A stretch of DNA of 54,843 nucleotides, taken from Bacteroidota bacterium (GTDB taxonomy: Bacteria > Bacteroidota > Bacteroidia > JABEUT01). Position 1 is the stretch's first letter. The number at the start of each line of letters is the position of its first letter. Shown here piece after piece: positions 35,282 through 43,436 of this stretch. The notes below the pieces were generated by a model. The model had not been told where the DNA came from. It saw nothing but the letters and a program-made list of their open reading frames with translations, and searched no databases. The position numbers were made by a program, and so were the translations under genes. The stretch is from assembly GCA_013289475.1 (NCBI GenBank), contig JABCZW010000013.1, positions 1-54,843 on the forward strand, written 5' to 3'.

Positions 35282-36451
35282 ATGACTTTGGCCTACCAAT
35301 ATATTCTATGGATTGCAGTGGGAGCAGTAATGTTCACTTATGTAATATATCCATTGCTTCTGCAATTGCTTGCCATAGGTAAAAAAAACAATGATGTAGT
35401 TTATGATACTGCTTCGCCTCCTTTAGTATCTGTACTTATTGCAGCTCATAACGAAGAGAAAGTTATTGAAGAAAAACTGAAAAGCATTTTTGAAGGAAAC
35501 TACCCGGTTGAGAAAATCGAGGTACTGATCGGTTCAGATAACAGTACTGATAAGACCGAGGAAATAATTAGCGCGCTTGCCTCAAAATACTCCAACTTAA
35601 AGCTTACTGCATTTAAAACCCGTACAGGTAAAGTGCGTATAATTAACACATTAGCTGAAATTGCTATGCATCCTATACTGGTAATAACCGATGCCAATGC
35701 AATATTCGATAAGGATACTTTATTTCATTTAATAAAGCATTTTAAATATAATAAGATAGCGCTGGTTGATACAAACATGCTGCATAAGGGATTGAAAAAA
35801 GAAGGCATATCATACGAAGAAAGTTTTTATATACGCGGTGAAGTTGCCAGTAAATACAATGAAGGCTTGCTTTGGGGTACCATGATGGGCCCGTTTGGCG
35901 GATGTTATGCATTCCGGAAAGAATATTTTGCCCCGGTACCCGAAAACTTTTTGGTTGATGATTTTTACATTAATATGAAAGTACTTGAAAAAGGAGGCTG
36001 GGCCATAAATGAAGTAAAGGCAGTTGTTTATGAAGATGTATCGAATGAGATTTATGTAGAATTTCGTAGAAAGATACGTATTGCTACAGGCAGCTTTCAA
36101 AATTTTTTTGCTTTTAAGCATATGCTGTTCCGCTTTAATGCTATAAGCTTTTGTTTCTTCTCGCATAAGGTATTGCGCTGGTTCTGCCCTATTTTCTTCT
36201 TTTTAATATATATATGCAGCTTATTGCTCATGAACCATAATATGTTTTACGAAAAAGCATTCTATTTTGAAAGTTTCCTTGCCGTGCTTATCCCCATGGA
36301 TTATTTTTTGCAGAAAATAAATATTCATTTCCGTCCATTACGGCTTTTACGGCATTTCTTTTTTATGAACCTTGCCATATTTATTGGCATGCTAAAAGCC
36401 ATGGCGGGAGTAAATAATAGCATTTGGGAACCAACACAACGAAATCAATAA
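35282..36451 (+). CDS. Membrane glycosyltransferase family 2
   Basis: A 389-residue processive-type glycosyltransferase with one N-terminal helix (about 6-26), a GT-A domain and two or more C-terminal helices (about 290-310 and 325-370). Motifs: VLIAAHNEEKVIEEK, GSDNSTDKTEE, ITDANAIFD (DxD-like), FLVDDFYINMKVLEKG and RRKIRIATGSFQN, similar to the QxxRW site. It probably extends a polysaccharide across or at the inner membrane, using products related to the neighbouring GT4. I use ATG 35282, not the TTG at 35279. Confidence 0.88.
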   Translation: MTLAYQYILWIAVGAVMFTYVIYPLLLQLLAIGKKNNDVVYDTASPPLVSVLIAAHNEEKVIEEKLKSIFEGNYPVEKIEVLIGSDNSTDKTEEIISALASKYSNLKLTAFKTRTGKVRIINTLAEIAMHPILVITDANAIFDKDTLFHLIKHFKYNKIALVDTNMLHKGLKKEGISYEESFYIRGEVASKYNEGLLWGTMMGPFGGCYAFRKEYFAPVPENFLVDDFYINMKVLEKGGWAINEVKAVVYEDVSNEIYVEFRRKIRIATGSFQNFFAFKHMLFRFNAISFCFFSHKVLRWFCPIFFFLIYICSLLLMNHNMFYEKAFYFESFLAVLIPMDYFLQKINIHFRPLRLLRHFFFMNLAIFIGMLKAMAGVNNSIWEPTQRNQ

Positions 36452-36461
36452 ATGAAGACAG

Positions 36462-37421
36462 ATGAGTAAGTCTTTGAAAATAGTATATATGGGTACGCCG
36501 GAGTTTGCGGTTGCCACTTTAGATGCCCTCGTGCAAAGCAGTCATAAGGTTATAGCAGTAGTTACCACGCCCGATAAACCTGCCAACAGGGGATTAAAGC
36601 TACAATCATCAGCAGTAAAAGAATATGCGGTGCAACATAACTTACCCGTTCTGCAGCCTGATAAACTAAAGAGTGAGGATTTTATAAATGAGTTAAAAAA
36701 AATTAATGCCGATTTGTTTGTAGTTGTAGCTTTCCGTATGTTGCCTGAGGTTGTATGGAGCATGCCAAAACATGGAACAATAAATCTGCATGCTTCGTTA
36801 TTACCACAATACAGGGGTGCAGCGCCTATTAACTGGGCTGTAATTAATGGCGAAAGAGAAACAGGCATAACAACCTTTTTTATTACCCACCAGATAGATA
36901 CAGGCGACATATTAATGCAGGAAAAAATAACAATAGAAGAAGAAGACAATGCCGGCACTGTGCACGATAAGCTTATGACATCAGGTGCAGCATTGGTTGT
37001 AAAAACAGTTGATGCTATTGCCAATGAAACCATAAAAGCAATACAACAGCCTACAGTTGGTGAATTAAAGCATGCACCAAAAATATTCAGGGAAGATTGT
37101 GAAATAGATTGGAGTAAACCTGTCGATGAGGTTTACAATTCCATACGAGGCTTAAGCCCTTACCCAGGAGCTTATACCGTACTCCAAAATGAGGAAGGAG
37201 AAAAGTTGACATTAAAAATATTCAGCACAAAAAAACACATTGATTTGGTTATCCCTGTCGGGGAGCTATTAATAAGCGGTAAGAATGAAACCTTAATTGG
37301 ATGCGAGGATGGAGCGTTGGAAGTAATAGAGCTGCAGGCTGAAGGAAGAAAGAGAATGAAAGCGGCAGATTTTCTCAGGGGCTTCCCATTAAGTGCAGGA
37401 ACCTGGAAGACTATATTTTAA
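36462..37421 (+). CDS. fmt: Methionyl-tRNA formyltransferase
   Basis: Formylates initiator Met-tRNA. The catalytic segment is NLHASLLPQYRGAAPINWAV (about 108-127), with Asn, His and the later Asp in QIDTGDILMQ. The N-terminal Rossmann-like domain has MGTPEFAVATLDAL; the C-terminal OB-like domain begins near 205. At 319 residues it is full length. It is the third gene after GT4 and GT2, an association I see no functional reason for. Confidence 0.96.
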   Translation: MSKSLKIVYMGTPEFAVATLDALVQSSHKVIAVVTTPDKPANRGLKLQSSAVKEYAVQHNLPVLQPDKLKSEDFINELKKINADLFVVVAFRMLPEVVWSMPKHGTINLHASLLPQYRGAAPINWAVINGERETGITTFFITHQIDTGDILMQEKITIEEEDNAGTVHDKLMTSGAALVVKTVDAIANETIKAIQQPTVGELKHAPKIFREDCEIDWSKPVDEVYNSIRGLSPYPGAYTVLQNEEGEKLTLKIFSTKKHIDLVIPVGELLISGKNETLIGCEDGALEVIELQAEGRKRMKAADFLRGFPLSAGTWKTIF

Positions 37422-37450
37422 TATTTATGCCTGTTAACAAGAGGAATTTT

Positions 37451-37458
37451 TATTTTTG
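37451..37458 (+). promoter_or_regulatory. -7 element of the ureohydrolase gene
   Basis: TATTTTTG, 20 bases before the ATG at 37479. No clear -33 partner is seen. Confidence 0.45.
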
Positions 37459-37478
37459 GGCTTCTCAAACTTATCTCC

Positions 37479-38522
37479 ATGGTAAAAAAAGCATCTAATT
37501 CATTCGACCCCGATGGCCCTGCAACAGCCGATACACTATTCGGACTACCCTATACTCTTGAAAATGCTAAAGTAGTTGCATTACCGGTTCCCTGGGATGT
37601 AACTGTATCGTACCAAAGCGGTGCTGCAAAAGGCCCCGAAGCCATTTTAAACGCCTCGGCGCAGGTAGATCTATTTGATGAAAAAGTGCCCAATGCATGG
37701 AAAATTGGAATAGCCATGGAAGAAATGCCAGCAAAATGGATTGCTAAGAGCAAGAAACTCCGCCCTAAGGCAGAAGCTTATATAGACTTATTTACCGCAG
37801 GCAAAGCCGACAATAAAAAAACGCAGGAAGTACTGGCTGAAATAAATGCCGAATGCAAAGAGTTAATGAAATGGGTAAAAGAAAAATCGCTCACGCATTT
37901 AAAGAAAAATAAGATTGTTGCGCTTATTGGCGGAGACCATAGTACTCCATTGGGGCTTATGCAAGCTGTTTCGGAGCATTGCAGTTCATTTGGGATATTG
38001 CATATTGATGCACACTGCGATCTACGTAATGCCTACGAGGGCTTTACCTATTCTCATGCTTCCATAATGTTTAACGCGCTGAAGATTAAAAACCTGGAAA
38101 GATTGGTACAGGTTGGGATTCGCGATTTTTCGGAAGGAGAAAATGAGATCGTTCAAAATTCAAAAGGAAGGATTAAATTTTTCTCCGACAAGACGATGAA
38201 AGATAAGATGTTCCATGGCGCTTCGTGGTATGAGATAACCCAAAGCATAATTTCGACTCTGCCCAAACAAGTATATATAAGCTTTGATATTGATGGCCTT
38301 GACCCTAAGCTATGCCCGAATACCGGCACACCTGTACCAGGTGGCTTGCAGTTTTGGGAAGCCATTCATTTAATTGAAATGGTGGTTGAATCGGGCAGGC
38401 AAATTGTGGCGTTTGACATTAACGAAGTTGCTCCGGGAAAAGACGAATGGGATGCTAATGTTGGAGCAAGATTATTATATAAAATGTCGAACCTGGCAGC
38501 TCTATCAAATAGCTTAAAGTGA
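37479..38522 (+). CDS. Ureohydrolase (agmatinase/arginase family)
   Basis: Manganese enzyme that cleaves a guanidino or formimino group. Metal-site motifs are GGDHSTPLG (about 148-156), HIDAHCDLRNAYEG (about 175-188) and FDIDGLDPKLCPNTGTPVPG (about 268-287). Length 347 residues, longer than classic agmatinase because of an insert near residues 100-140. It is often annotated as agmatinase in Bacteroidota, with arginase or formimidoylglutamase as alternatives. No arginine decarboxylase gene is next to it. It is convergent with the GT-C gene. Confidence 0.88.
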   Translation: MVKKASNSFDPDGPATADTLFGLPYTLENAKVVALPVPWDVTVSYQSGAAKGPEAILNASAQVDLFDEKVPNAWKIGIAMEEMPAKWIAKSKKLRPKAEAYIDLFTAGKADNKKTQEVLAEINAECKELMKWVKEKSLTHLKKNKIVALIGGDHSTPLGLMQAVSEHCSSFGILHIDAHCDLRNAYEGFTYSHASIMFNALKIKNLERLVQVGIRDFSEGENEIVQNSKGRIKFFSDKTMKDKMFHGASWYEITQSIISTLPKQVYISFDIDGLDPKLCPNTGTPVPGGLQFWEAIHLIEMVVESGRQIVAFDINEVAPGKDEWDANVGARLLYKMSNLAALSNSLK

Positions 38523-38531
38523 TAAGTTTTC

Positions 38532-39773
38532 TTAAATAAAGAATGTTACTATTGATATCATGTTAATAGTAACCGAAATTATATTTACGGCAAACTGCAT
38601 CCTGTAATCTATTGGCTTTATGCGCGAAAATGCAAACAGAACCAATACCGGCGCTATTTGCATTGAATACCTTGAACTGAATTGATCCATTAGCATTAAA
38701 GGTGTAGCAAGAATTACCAACATACTTAAAACAAAGAATACTTGTTTAAAATCATTTCTGTTTATATACAATTCATATAGGAGGAAATAAAGCATAATAA
38801 GGCACCCCATTCCAATCACTTTAAAAAACAAAATCGAAATAACATCAACCACAGCCTGTGAGAACACATGGGGTAATAGCCCAGCCATAGGAACAAAGCT
38901 ATTATCTTCAATTGCTGATGAGCCTGCCAATCCTGCAATAGCCAATACCAGTATCACCTTCCAGTTTTTTTGCAAGAAACGGTACATGTGCATAGGCATT
39001 AATAACATACAATAGAAAAAAGCATATCCATAAGAAAGGGCCGCATGTTTTATAGAAAACCTGCTGGCACCCGCATGGTGGCGGAATACAGAGCCGGGAG
39101 GTACCAAGCCTTTCCAAACATAAAAAACGGGGGCTGTAATTATTAATGCTGAAATTCCGAACATGATAACTGCCGGAAACCGGTTTTTAAAATGCTTATA
39201 AAAAACCATAGCACCCGCAGGCCCTATGCAAACCAAAAATATTTGACGCGTTAAAATAGCCAAGCCTAAAAACAGTCCACTTAGAATAACATTTAAAAGC
39301 ACCGGCTTTTCTGCTATAATGTATTTCATAAGAAAGAAGAGAGAAATAGCATAAAAAAGCAGGCAAGGCCCTTCGGTAATTGCAAAAAAACCAATCACAA
39401 AAAAACTTGGCAGAGTGAATAATGAAAATGAATAACCAATTGTAGCGTTATCGGTTTTATCATCTAACTTCAGCGTTTTATAAAGAAGCAAGCATATTGA
39501 TATGCACATTAAAAAATTCACAATCCTGATCTGCGGAGACTGTAAATGCGTAAGAGGTGAGAAAACATACTGCACTATTGCATGCATGGGCGCAGCAGGG
39601 TTATGAATAAGAAAATCGTGAGAAAGGCCATATACCTTTAAAGTATTAACCCCATCGGTATACCATTGCTCATCCCAAATAATTGGGTGCGGCAAAATAA
39701 AAATGAGCGCTAACAATAACAATGCACTAATTACACCGATATTCTTATTTACTCCTTTAATAATACTTTCCAT
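38532..39773 (-). CDS. GT-C type membrane protein, putative glycosyltransferase
   Basis: A 413-residue protein with about 10 hydrophobic helices. The first extracytoplasmic loop carries IIWDEQWYTDGVNTLKVYG (about 31-49), an acidic DE signature like that of GT39/GT83-type enzymes. The rest is weakly conserved. It is the last gene of a unit with O-antigen ligase, a GT4 and a 3-hydroxyacyl-CoA dehydrogenase, three bases after the last. It probably acts on a polyprenyl-linked sugar in the same glycan pathway. Confidence 0.65.
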   Translation of the reverse strand: MESIIKGVNKNIGVISALLLLALIFILPHPIIWDEQWYTDGVNTLKVYGLSHDFLIHNPAAPMHAIVQYVFSPLTHLQSPQIRIVNFLMCISICLLLYKTLKLDDKTDNATIGYSFSLFTLPSFFVIGFFAITEGPCLLFYAISLFFLMKYIIAEKPVLLNVILSGLFLGLAILTRQIFLVCIGPAGAMVFYKHFKNRFPAVIMFGISALIITAPVFYVWKGLVPPGSVFRHHAGASRFSIKHAALSYGYAFFYCMLLMPMHMYRFLQKNWKVILVLAIAGLAGSSAIEDNSFVPMAGLLPHVFSQAVVDVISILFFKVIGMGCLIMLYFLLYELYINRNDFKQVFFVLSMLVILATPLMLMDQFSSRYSMQIAPVLVLFAFSRIKPIDYRMQFAVNIISVTINMISIVTFFI

Positions 39774-39776
39774 ACT

Positions 39777-40937
39777 TTAATTTTGGGCCAATTTTTGGAG
39801 TAAAAGACTTGGCCTGTATCTATCTTCTAAATATAAGCCATGCAGTTGCAATAATTTGTTCATCACTTTCTTTAAACCAATTTCTTCCGACCATTTTATA
39901 AGTCCTTTGGGATAATTTACTCCTTTAGTCATTGCCAAATCCAAATCTCCTTTCGAAGCAATTTTTAAATACCATGCATCATAAGCCTCATTTATTAACA
40001 TAGCTATAATTCTCATAAATATTTCTTCTCCAAGCACTTTGTCCTTATTAGGCTCAGGCATTATTGAACCTTCAGCATAACTGTAATACCCCCTACTCTT
40101 CTTACGTCCCCAAAATCCTGCCTCATATAACCTCTTTTGCGTTAACGAAGGTTTGTATCTGTTATCATAAAACAATTGAGTCCAAACAGTTTCCGTTACC
40201 TTAAAGTTAATGTCGTTTCCAATAAAATCCATCAACTCAAACGGCCCCATTTTAAATCCGCCTATTTCTTTCATAGCCCAATCTATGGTTGCAAAATCAG
40301 CTATACCTTCTTCATATATTCTTATTGCCTCACCATAAAATGGCCTGGCCACCCTATTGACAATAAAACCCGGAGTGTCTTTAACTATTACAGTTGTTTT
40401 ATTCCAGGTATCAATCAAAGCACGTGATTCACTAACAACTGATTTATCGGTCGCAATCCCCGGAACAATCTCAACAAGCGGCATTATGGTGGCAGGGTTA
40501 AAAAAATGAATACCAACAACCCTTTGCGCATTGCTGCATGATGCAGCAATAGAAGTAACCGATAAAGAAGATGTATTTGTAGCAAGAACACAATCCACTG
40601 TAATAATTTGTTCCAGCTTCTTAAATATTTCCTGTTTCACATTAATCTCTTCTATAACTGCCTCAATAATTAAATGGCATTGTGCAAATTCATTAAACGA
40701 TGAAGCATTATGAATATTAGCAATTGTACTTTTTGCAACCACTTCGGTAATTTTTCCTTTCTGAACCAAGCCATCAAGTGATTTCTGCAACTTCTCAGAA
40801 GCTTGTTTTAAAACGGCAGTATTTGCATCATACATTATTACTTTATGCCCAAAAGAAGCCGCCAACTGAGCTATTCCACTGCCCATAGTACCTGCTCCTA
40901 TTACACCAACACATGAATCTTTACTTAACTTTCCCAT
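39777..40937 (-). CDS. 3-hydroxyacyl-CoA dehydrogenase with two C-terminal domains
   Basis: NAD-dependent oxidation of 3-hydroxyacyl-CoA to 3-oxoacyl-CoA. The NAD motif is VGVIGAGTMGSGIAQ (about 9-23), catalytic region GIHFFNPATIMPLVEIV with the His, followed by VKDTPGFIVNRVARPFYG. At 386 residues it is longer than a 280-residue HBD because a second C-terminal 3HCDH domain (about 300-386, MLINEAYDAW ... GVNYPKGLIKW) is present, as in PaaH-like enzymes. It lies between two glycan-related genes with gaps of 6 and 3 bases. Its role there is unclear. Confidence 0.92.
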   Translation of the reverse strand: MGKLSKDSCVGVIGAGTMGSGIAQLAASFGHKVIMYDANTAVLKQASEKLQKSLDGLVQKGKITEVVAKSTIANIHNASSFNEFAQCHLIIEAVIEEINVKQEIFKKLEQIITVDCVLATNTSSLSVTSIAASCSNAQRVVGIHFFNPATIMPLVEIVPGIATDKSVVSESRALIDTWNKTTVIVKDTPGFIVNRVARPFYGEAIRIYEEGIADFATIDWAMKEIGGFKMGPFELMDFIGNDINFKVTETVWTQLFYDNRYKPSLTQKRLYEAGFWGRKKSRGYYSYAEGSIMPEPNKDKVLGEEIFMRIIAMLINEAYDAWYLKIASKGDLDLAMTKGVNYPKGLIKWSEEIGLKKVMNKLLQLHGLYLEDRYRPSLLLQKLAQN

Positions 40938-40943
40938 ATAATT

Positions 40944-42014
40944 TTATTTATTTCCTAAAATACTCATTACTGTATTTGCCCATTTTTCGGGAGTAATACT
41001 TAATGCAAGTTCTTTGCTCTTATTCCCCATCTTAACAAGTTCAGAGGCCGGCAATGCTGCAATTTTCACCAGGCATTCTTTTAATTTACTAATATCTCCG
41101 GTCCGATAAATATAGCCATTCTCTCCCTCTCTCAAAAAAGCCTCCGTTGATCCCACTTCATCAGAGCAAATCAAGGGAAATCCTGCAGCTGCAAATTCAT
41201 GCAATACAACACCCCATGGCTCAAAGTGGCTAGGCATTATAAACACACTTGTTTCCATTAAAAAGGGGGCCATATCCTTAGGCTGAATGAAACCAAAGTG
41301 TTTTATTTTTGGATGAACAATTGGCTCTATATCTCCTGTGCCCAGGCACCAAAGCTCCCAATCATTATCACTATCCTTCTGCCATTGAATAAATGCTTCC
41401 CACAAATCCTGTATCCCTTTAAACTCGTAATACCTGCCAACGTATATTAACCTACGCGGGTATTTTTTTTGCCTGGTATCTTTTATTTTTTCAGCCAAAG
41501 CAGTAAAATAATCAGTATCGGCAGAATAATATCCTGTTTCAATTTTATCTCTTTTAAAACCAAGTTTCGAAGCATATTCCATTTGTTTTTGCCCGGGCAC
41601 CCAGCAATGCGAAAATATCTTCTGCAACGTAATGCGGCTTAATGCACAGGCTATGTACTGCCTCAAAGTACTTTTCCATTTTGTATCCAAGCCAATAACA
41701 ACCGGTATTTTATCTTTATAACCCTGCACTGCAGACAGGTAGTCCTTATCCATCCAGCCGCTGCAATAGATAAAATCAGGACAAATATCTTTTACTTTTT
41801 CTTGTAATCTCTTTAAATCAAATTGCTTCCGGTTATAAAACCTAACCCCATCAGGAAACACAAAAGAAAACGGGGCTTCACTATTTACCGGCCAATGAAT
41901 TACATGTACCTCAACATCATAAACCGATGTAAGTTTTTTGATACAGGCCAAAAAATAATCAGCCAGCTCACTGTACAGGAACAGCAATCTTGGCTTTTGC
42001 CGGGATAATGACAT
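40944..42014 (-). CDS. Glycosyltransferase family 4
   Basis: A 356-residue GT-B glycosyltransferase with RRLIYVGRYYEFKGIQDLW at about 200 and the donor-site segment MPSHFEPWGVVLHEFAAAG with SDEVGSTEAFLREGENGYIY. I chose the ATG at 42014, which overlaps the O-antigen ligase 3' end by 47 bases; a start at 42050 would overlap by 83 bases and adds a hydrophobic segment unusual in GT4. Overlap implies translational coupling. It likely adds a sugar to the same lipid-linked glycan. Confidence 0.87.
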   Translation of the reverse strand: MSLSRQKPRLLFLYSELADYFLACIKKLTSVYDVEVHVIHWPVNSEAPFSFVFPDGVRFYNRKQFDLKRLQEKVKDICPDFIYCSGWMDKDYLSAVQGYKDKIPVVIGLDTKWKSTLRQYIACALSRITLQKIFSHCWVPGQKQMEYASKLGFKRDKIETGYYSADTDYFTALAEKIKDTRQKKYPRRLIYVGRYYEFKGIQDLWEAFIQWQKDSDNDWELWCLGTGDIEPIVHPKIKHFGFIQPKDMAPFLMETSVFIMPSHFEPWGVVLHEFAAAGFPLICSDEVGSTEAFLREGENGYIYRTGDISKLKECLVKIAALPASELVKMGNKSKELALSITPEKWANTVMSILGNK

Positions 42015-43284
42015 CACTTGTAAGTATAGATAAAACAATAAACAGTACAATGGTAAAGGGGTTTAATGAAGCCGTAAGCCATGATTCAAAAAAAGAAGAA
42101 AACAGCGAAGCATACATTATGGGAAGAGCCAACCTGGTTTTACGGGCAGCTTTAATAAAAGAACCGGCAAATGCAAAAATATAGGCCAAAACACCTATTA
42201 ATCCTGTATCAAGCCACAATGTAATATACGAATTATGGGCATTACCCTGATGCCCTAAAGCTTGAAGATAAATAACATTTTCCTTAATATCGAAAAGGTA
42301 ATTGGTAAACTCAAATCCCCTACCCAACCAAAAGCTTTCTTGTATATGCTTCCATGAAAACTGCCATGCAATAAATCGCCCGGAACCCGCTTCGAGAGTA
42401 CTAACGCGCAAATAATCCTGTAACCCAACAGAGCTGATTACACCTACCAGGTTGCTCGATATATAACTGTATCCTGCAATAAATAATATAACAACAAAAC
42501 TGCCAAGAAAAGGCGATATTTTATAAAAGGAGGAAAACAGAAAATAGATAAGTATGCCGAAAAGGCTGCCTCGTGAACCCGACAAAACTATAGATATTAT
42601 AATTGCAGCATAAATAACTGTCTTTTCACGCCTATCAAATAAATTCGGATTCAGGTCGTTTACCACGGCAACCAATAAGAAAAAGAGCAACGAAAATATA
42701 CCTAAGCCATTAGGGTTACCAAATAATCCTTCATAACGCGCCTCTCTTGTTACCATTGCAGGATTTAAAAACTTAAAAACAAAGCCTATTAACAGTATTG
42801 TTGCTCCCAAATAAATAAGTATTTTGTAAAATTCCCTCCCCTTAGTTATATATGCCTGCTGAACATAATTTGGCACTACAAACAAAAGCAGAATATATGA
42901 AACTGTTTTTTCAATTGCATTAAAAGAATTTTCAGAAGGAGAATTAAAAACACATAATATAGCCACAATAAAAAAAGGAATAAAGCTTAAATAAAATCTG
43001 CTAAGTACAGTAAATATTTTCCTGTCTGTAAAGAGAAAAATGCCTAAAAGAATAATGTATATTTCTTTAGCATTTGCTGCAAAGTGGAGCCTTTCCACCC
43101 GGCTATCCGATAGAATAAGCATCAGTAGAAACCCTAGAAGCATTTCCATATATTGACCTCTCGACCTCATAACAAACAAGGTAATTGGTAAATAGATGTA
43201 TATAACAGGCCCCATATACATTCCTACCACTACCCATGAAAGAATGATTAGTATAAGGTTTCGGTATTGGCTAAGTATTTTCAA
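41968..43284 (-). CDS. O-antigen ligase/polymerase family membrane protein
   Basis: A 438-residue polytopic protein with about 11 helices. The conserved Wzy/WaaL-like loop is present: GHQGNAHNSYITLWLDTG (about 345-362) with the key His-Asn pair, preceded by SGRFIAWQFSWKHIQESFWLGRG. It polymerises or ligates polyprenyl-linked O-antigen or other surface glycan at the periplasmic face. The start is TTG at 43284; an in-frame stop lies four codons upstream and the next Met would lose the first helix. It heads the operon and overlaps the GT4 gene by 47 bases. Confidence 0.87.
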   Translation of the reverse strand: MKILSQYRNLILIILSWVVVGMYMGPVIYIYLPITLFVMRSRGQYMEMLLGFLLMLILSDSRVERLHFAANAKEIYIILLGIFLFTDRKIFTVLSRFYLSFIPFFIVAILCVFNSPSENSFNAIEKTVSYILLLFVVPNYVQQAYITKGREFYKILIYLGATILLIGFVFKFLNPAMVTREARYEGLFGNPNGLGIFSLLFFLLVAVVNDLNPNLFDRREKTVIYAAIIISIVLSGSRGSLFGILIYFLFSSFYKISPFLGSFVVILFIAGYSYISSNLVGVISSVGLQDYLRVSTLEAGSGRFIAWQFSWKHIQESFWLGRGFEFTNYLFDIKENVIYLQALGHQGNAHNSYITLWLDTGLIGVLAYIFAFAGSFIKAARKTRLALPIMYASLFSSFFESWLTASLNPFTIVLFIVLSILTSDVIIPAKAKIAVPVQ

Positions 43285-43388
43285 ATGAATTTGTTAGAAA
43301 GATCAAAAGTATAAAAGTACACTTTTCAAAGGCTTATAGATTAGCAAAAAAATAATAGCTTAAACAGTAGCTTCTATAAAACAAATCC

Positions 43389-43396
43389 TAACTTTG
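43389..43396 (+). promoter_or_regulatory. -7 element of the E1 gene
   Basis: TAACTTTG, 40 bases before the ATG at 43437. Confidence 0.4.
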
Positions 43397-43436
43397 CTTC
43401 TTTCTTAAGAGTAAGTATATTTATTACAATATTGAC

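Noticed and set aside
42014-42050. Longer GT4 start
   Set aside because: Would add a hydrophobic segment unusual for GT4 and deepen the overlap with the O-antigen ligase gene.
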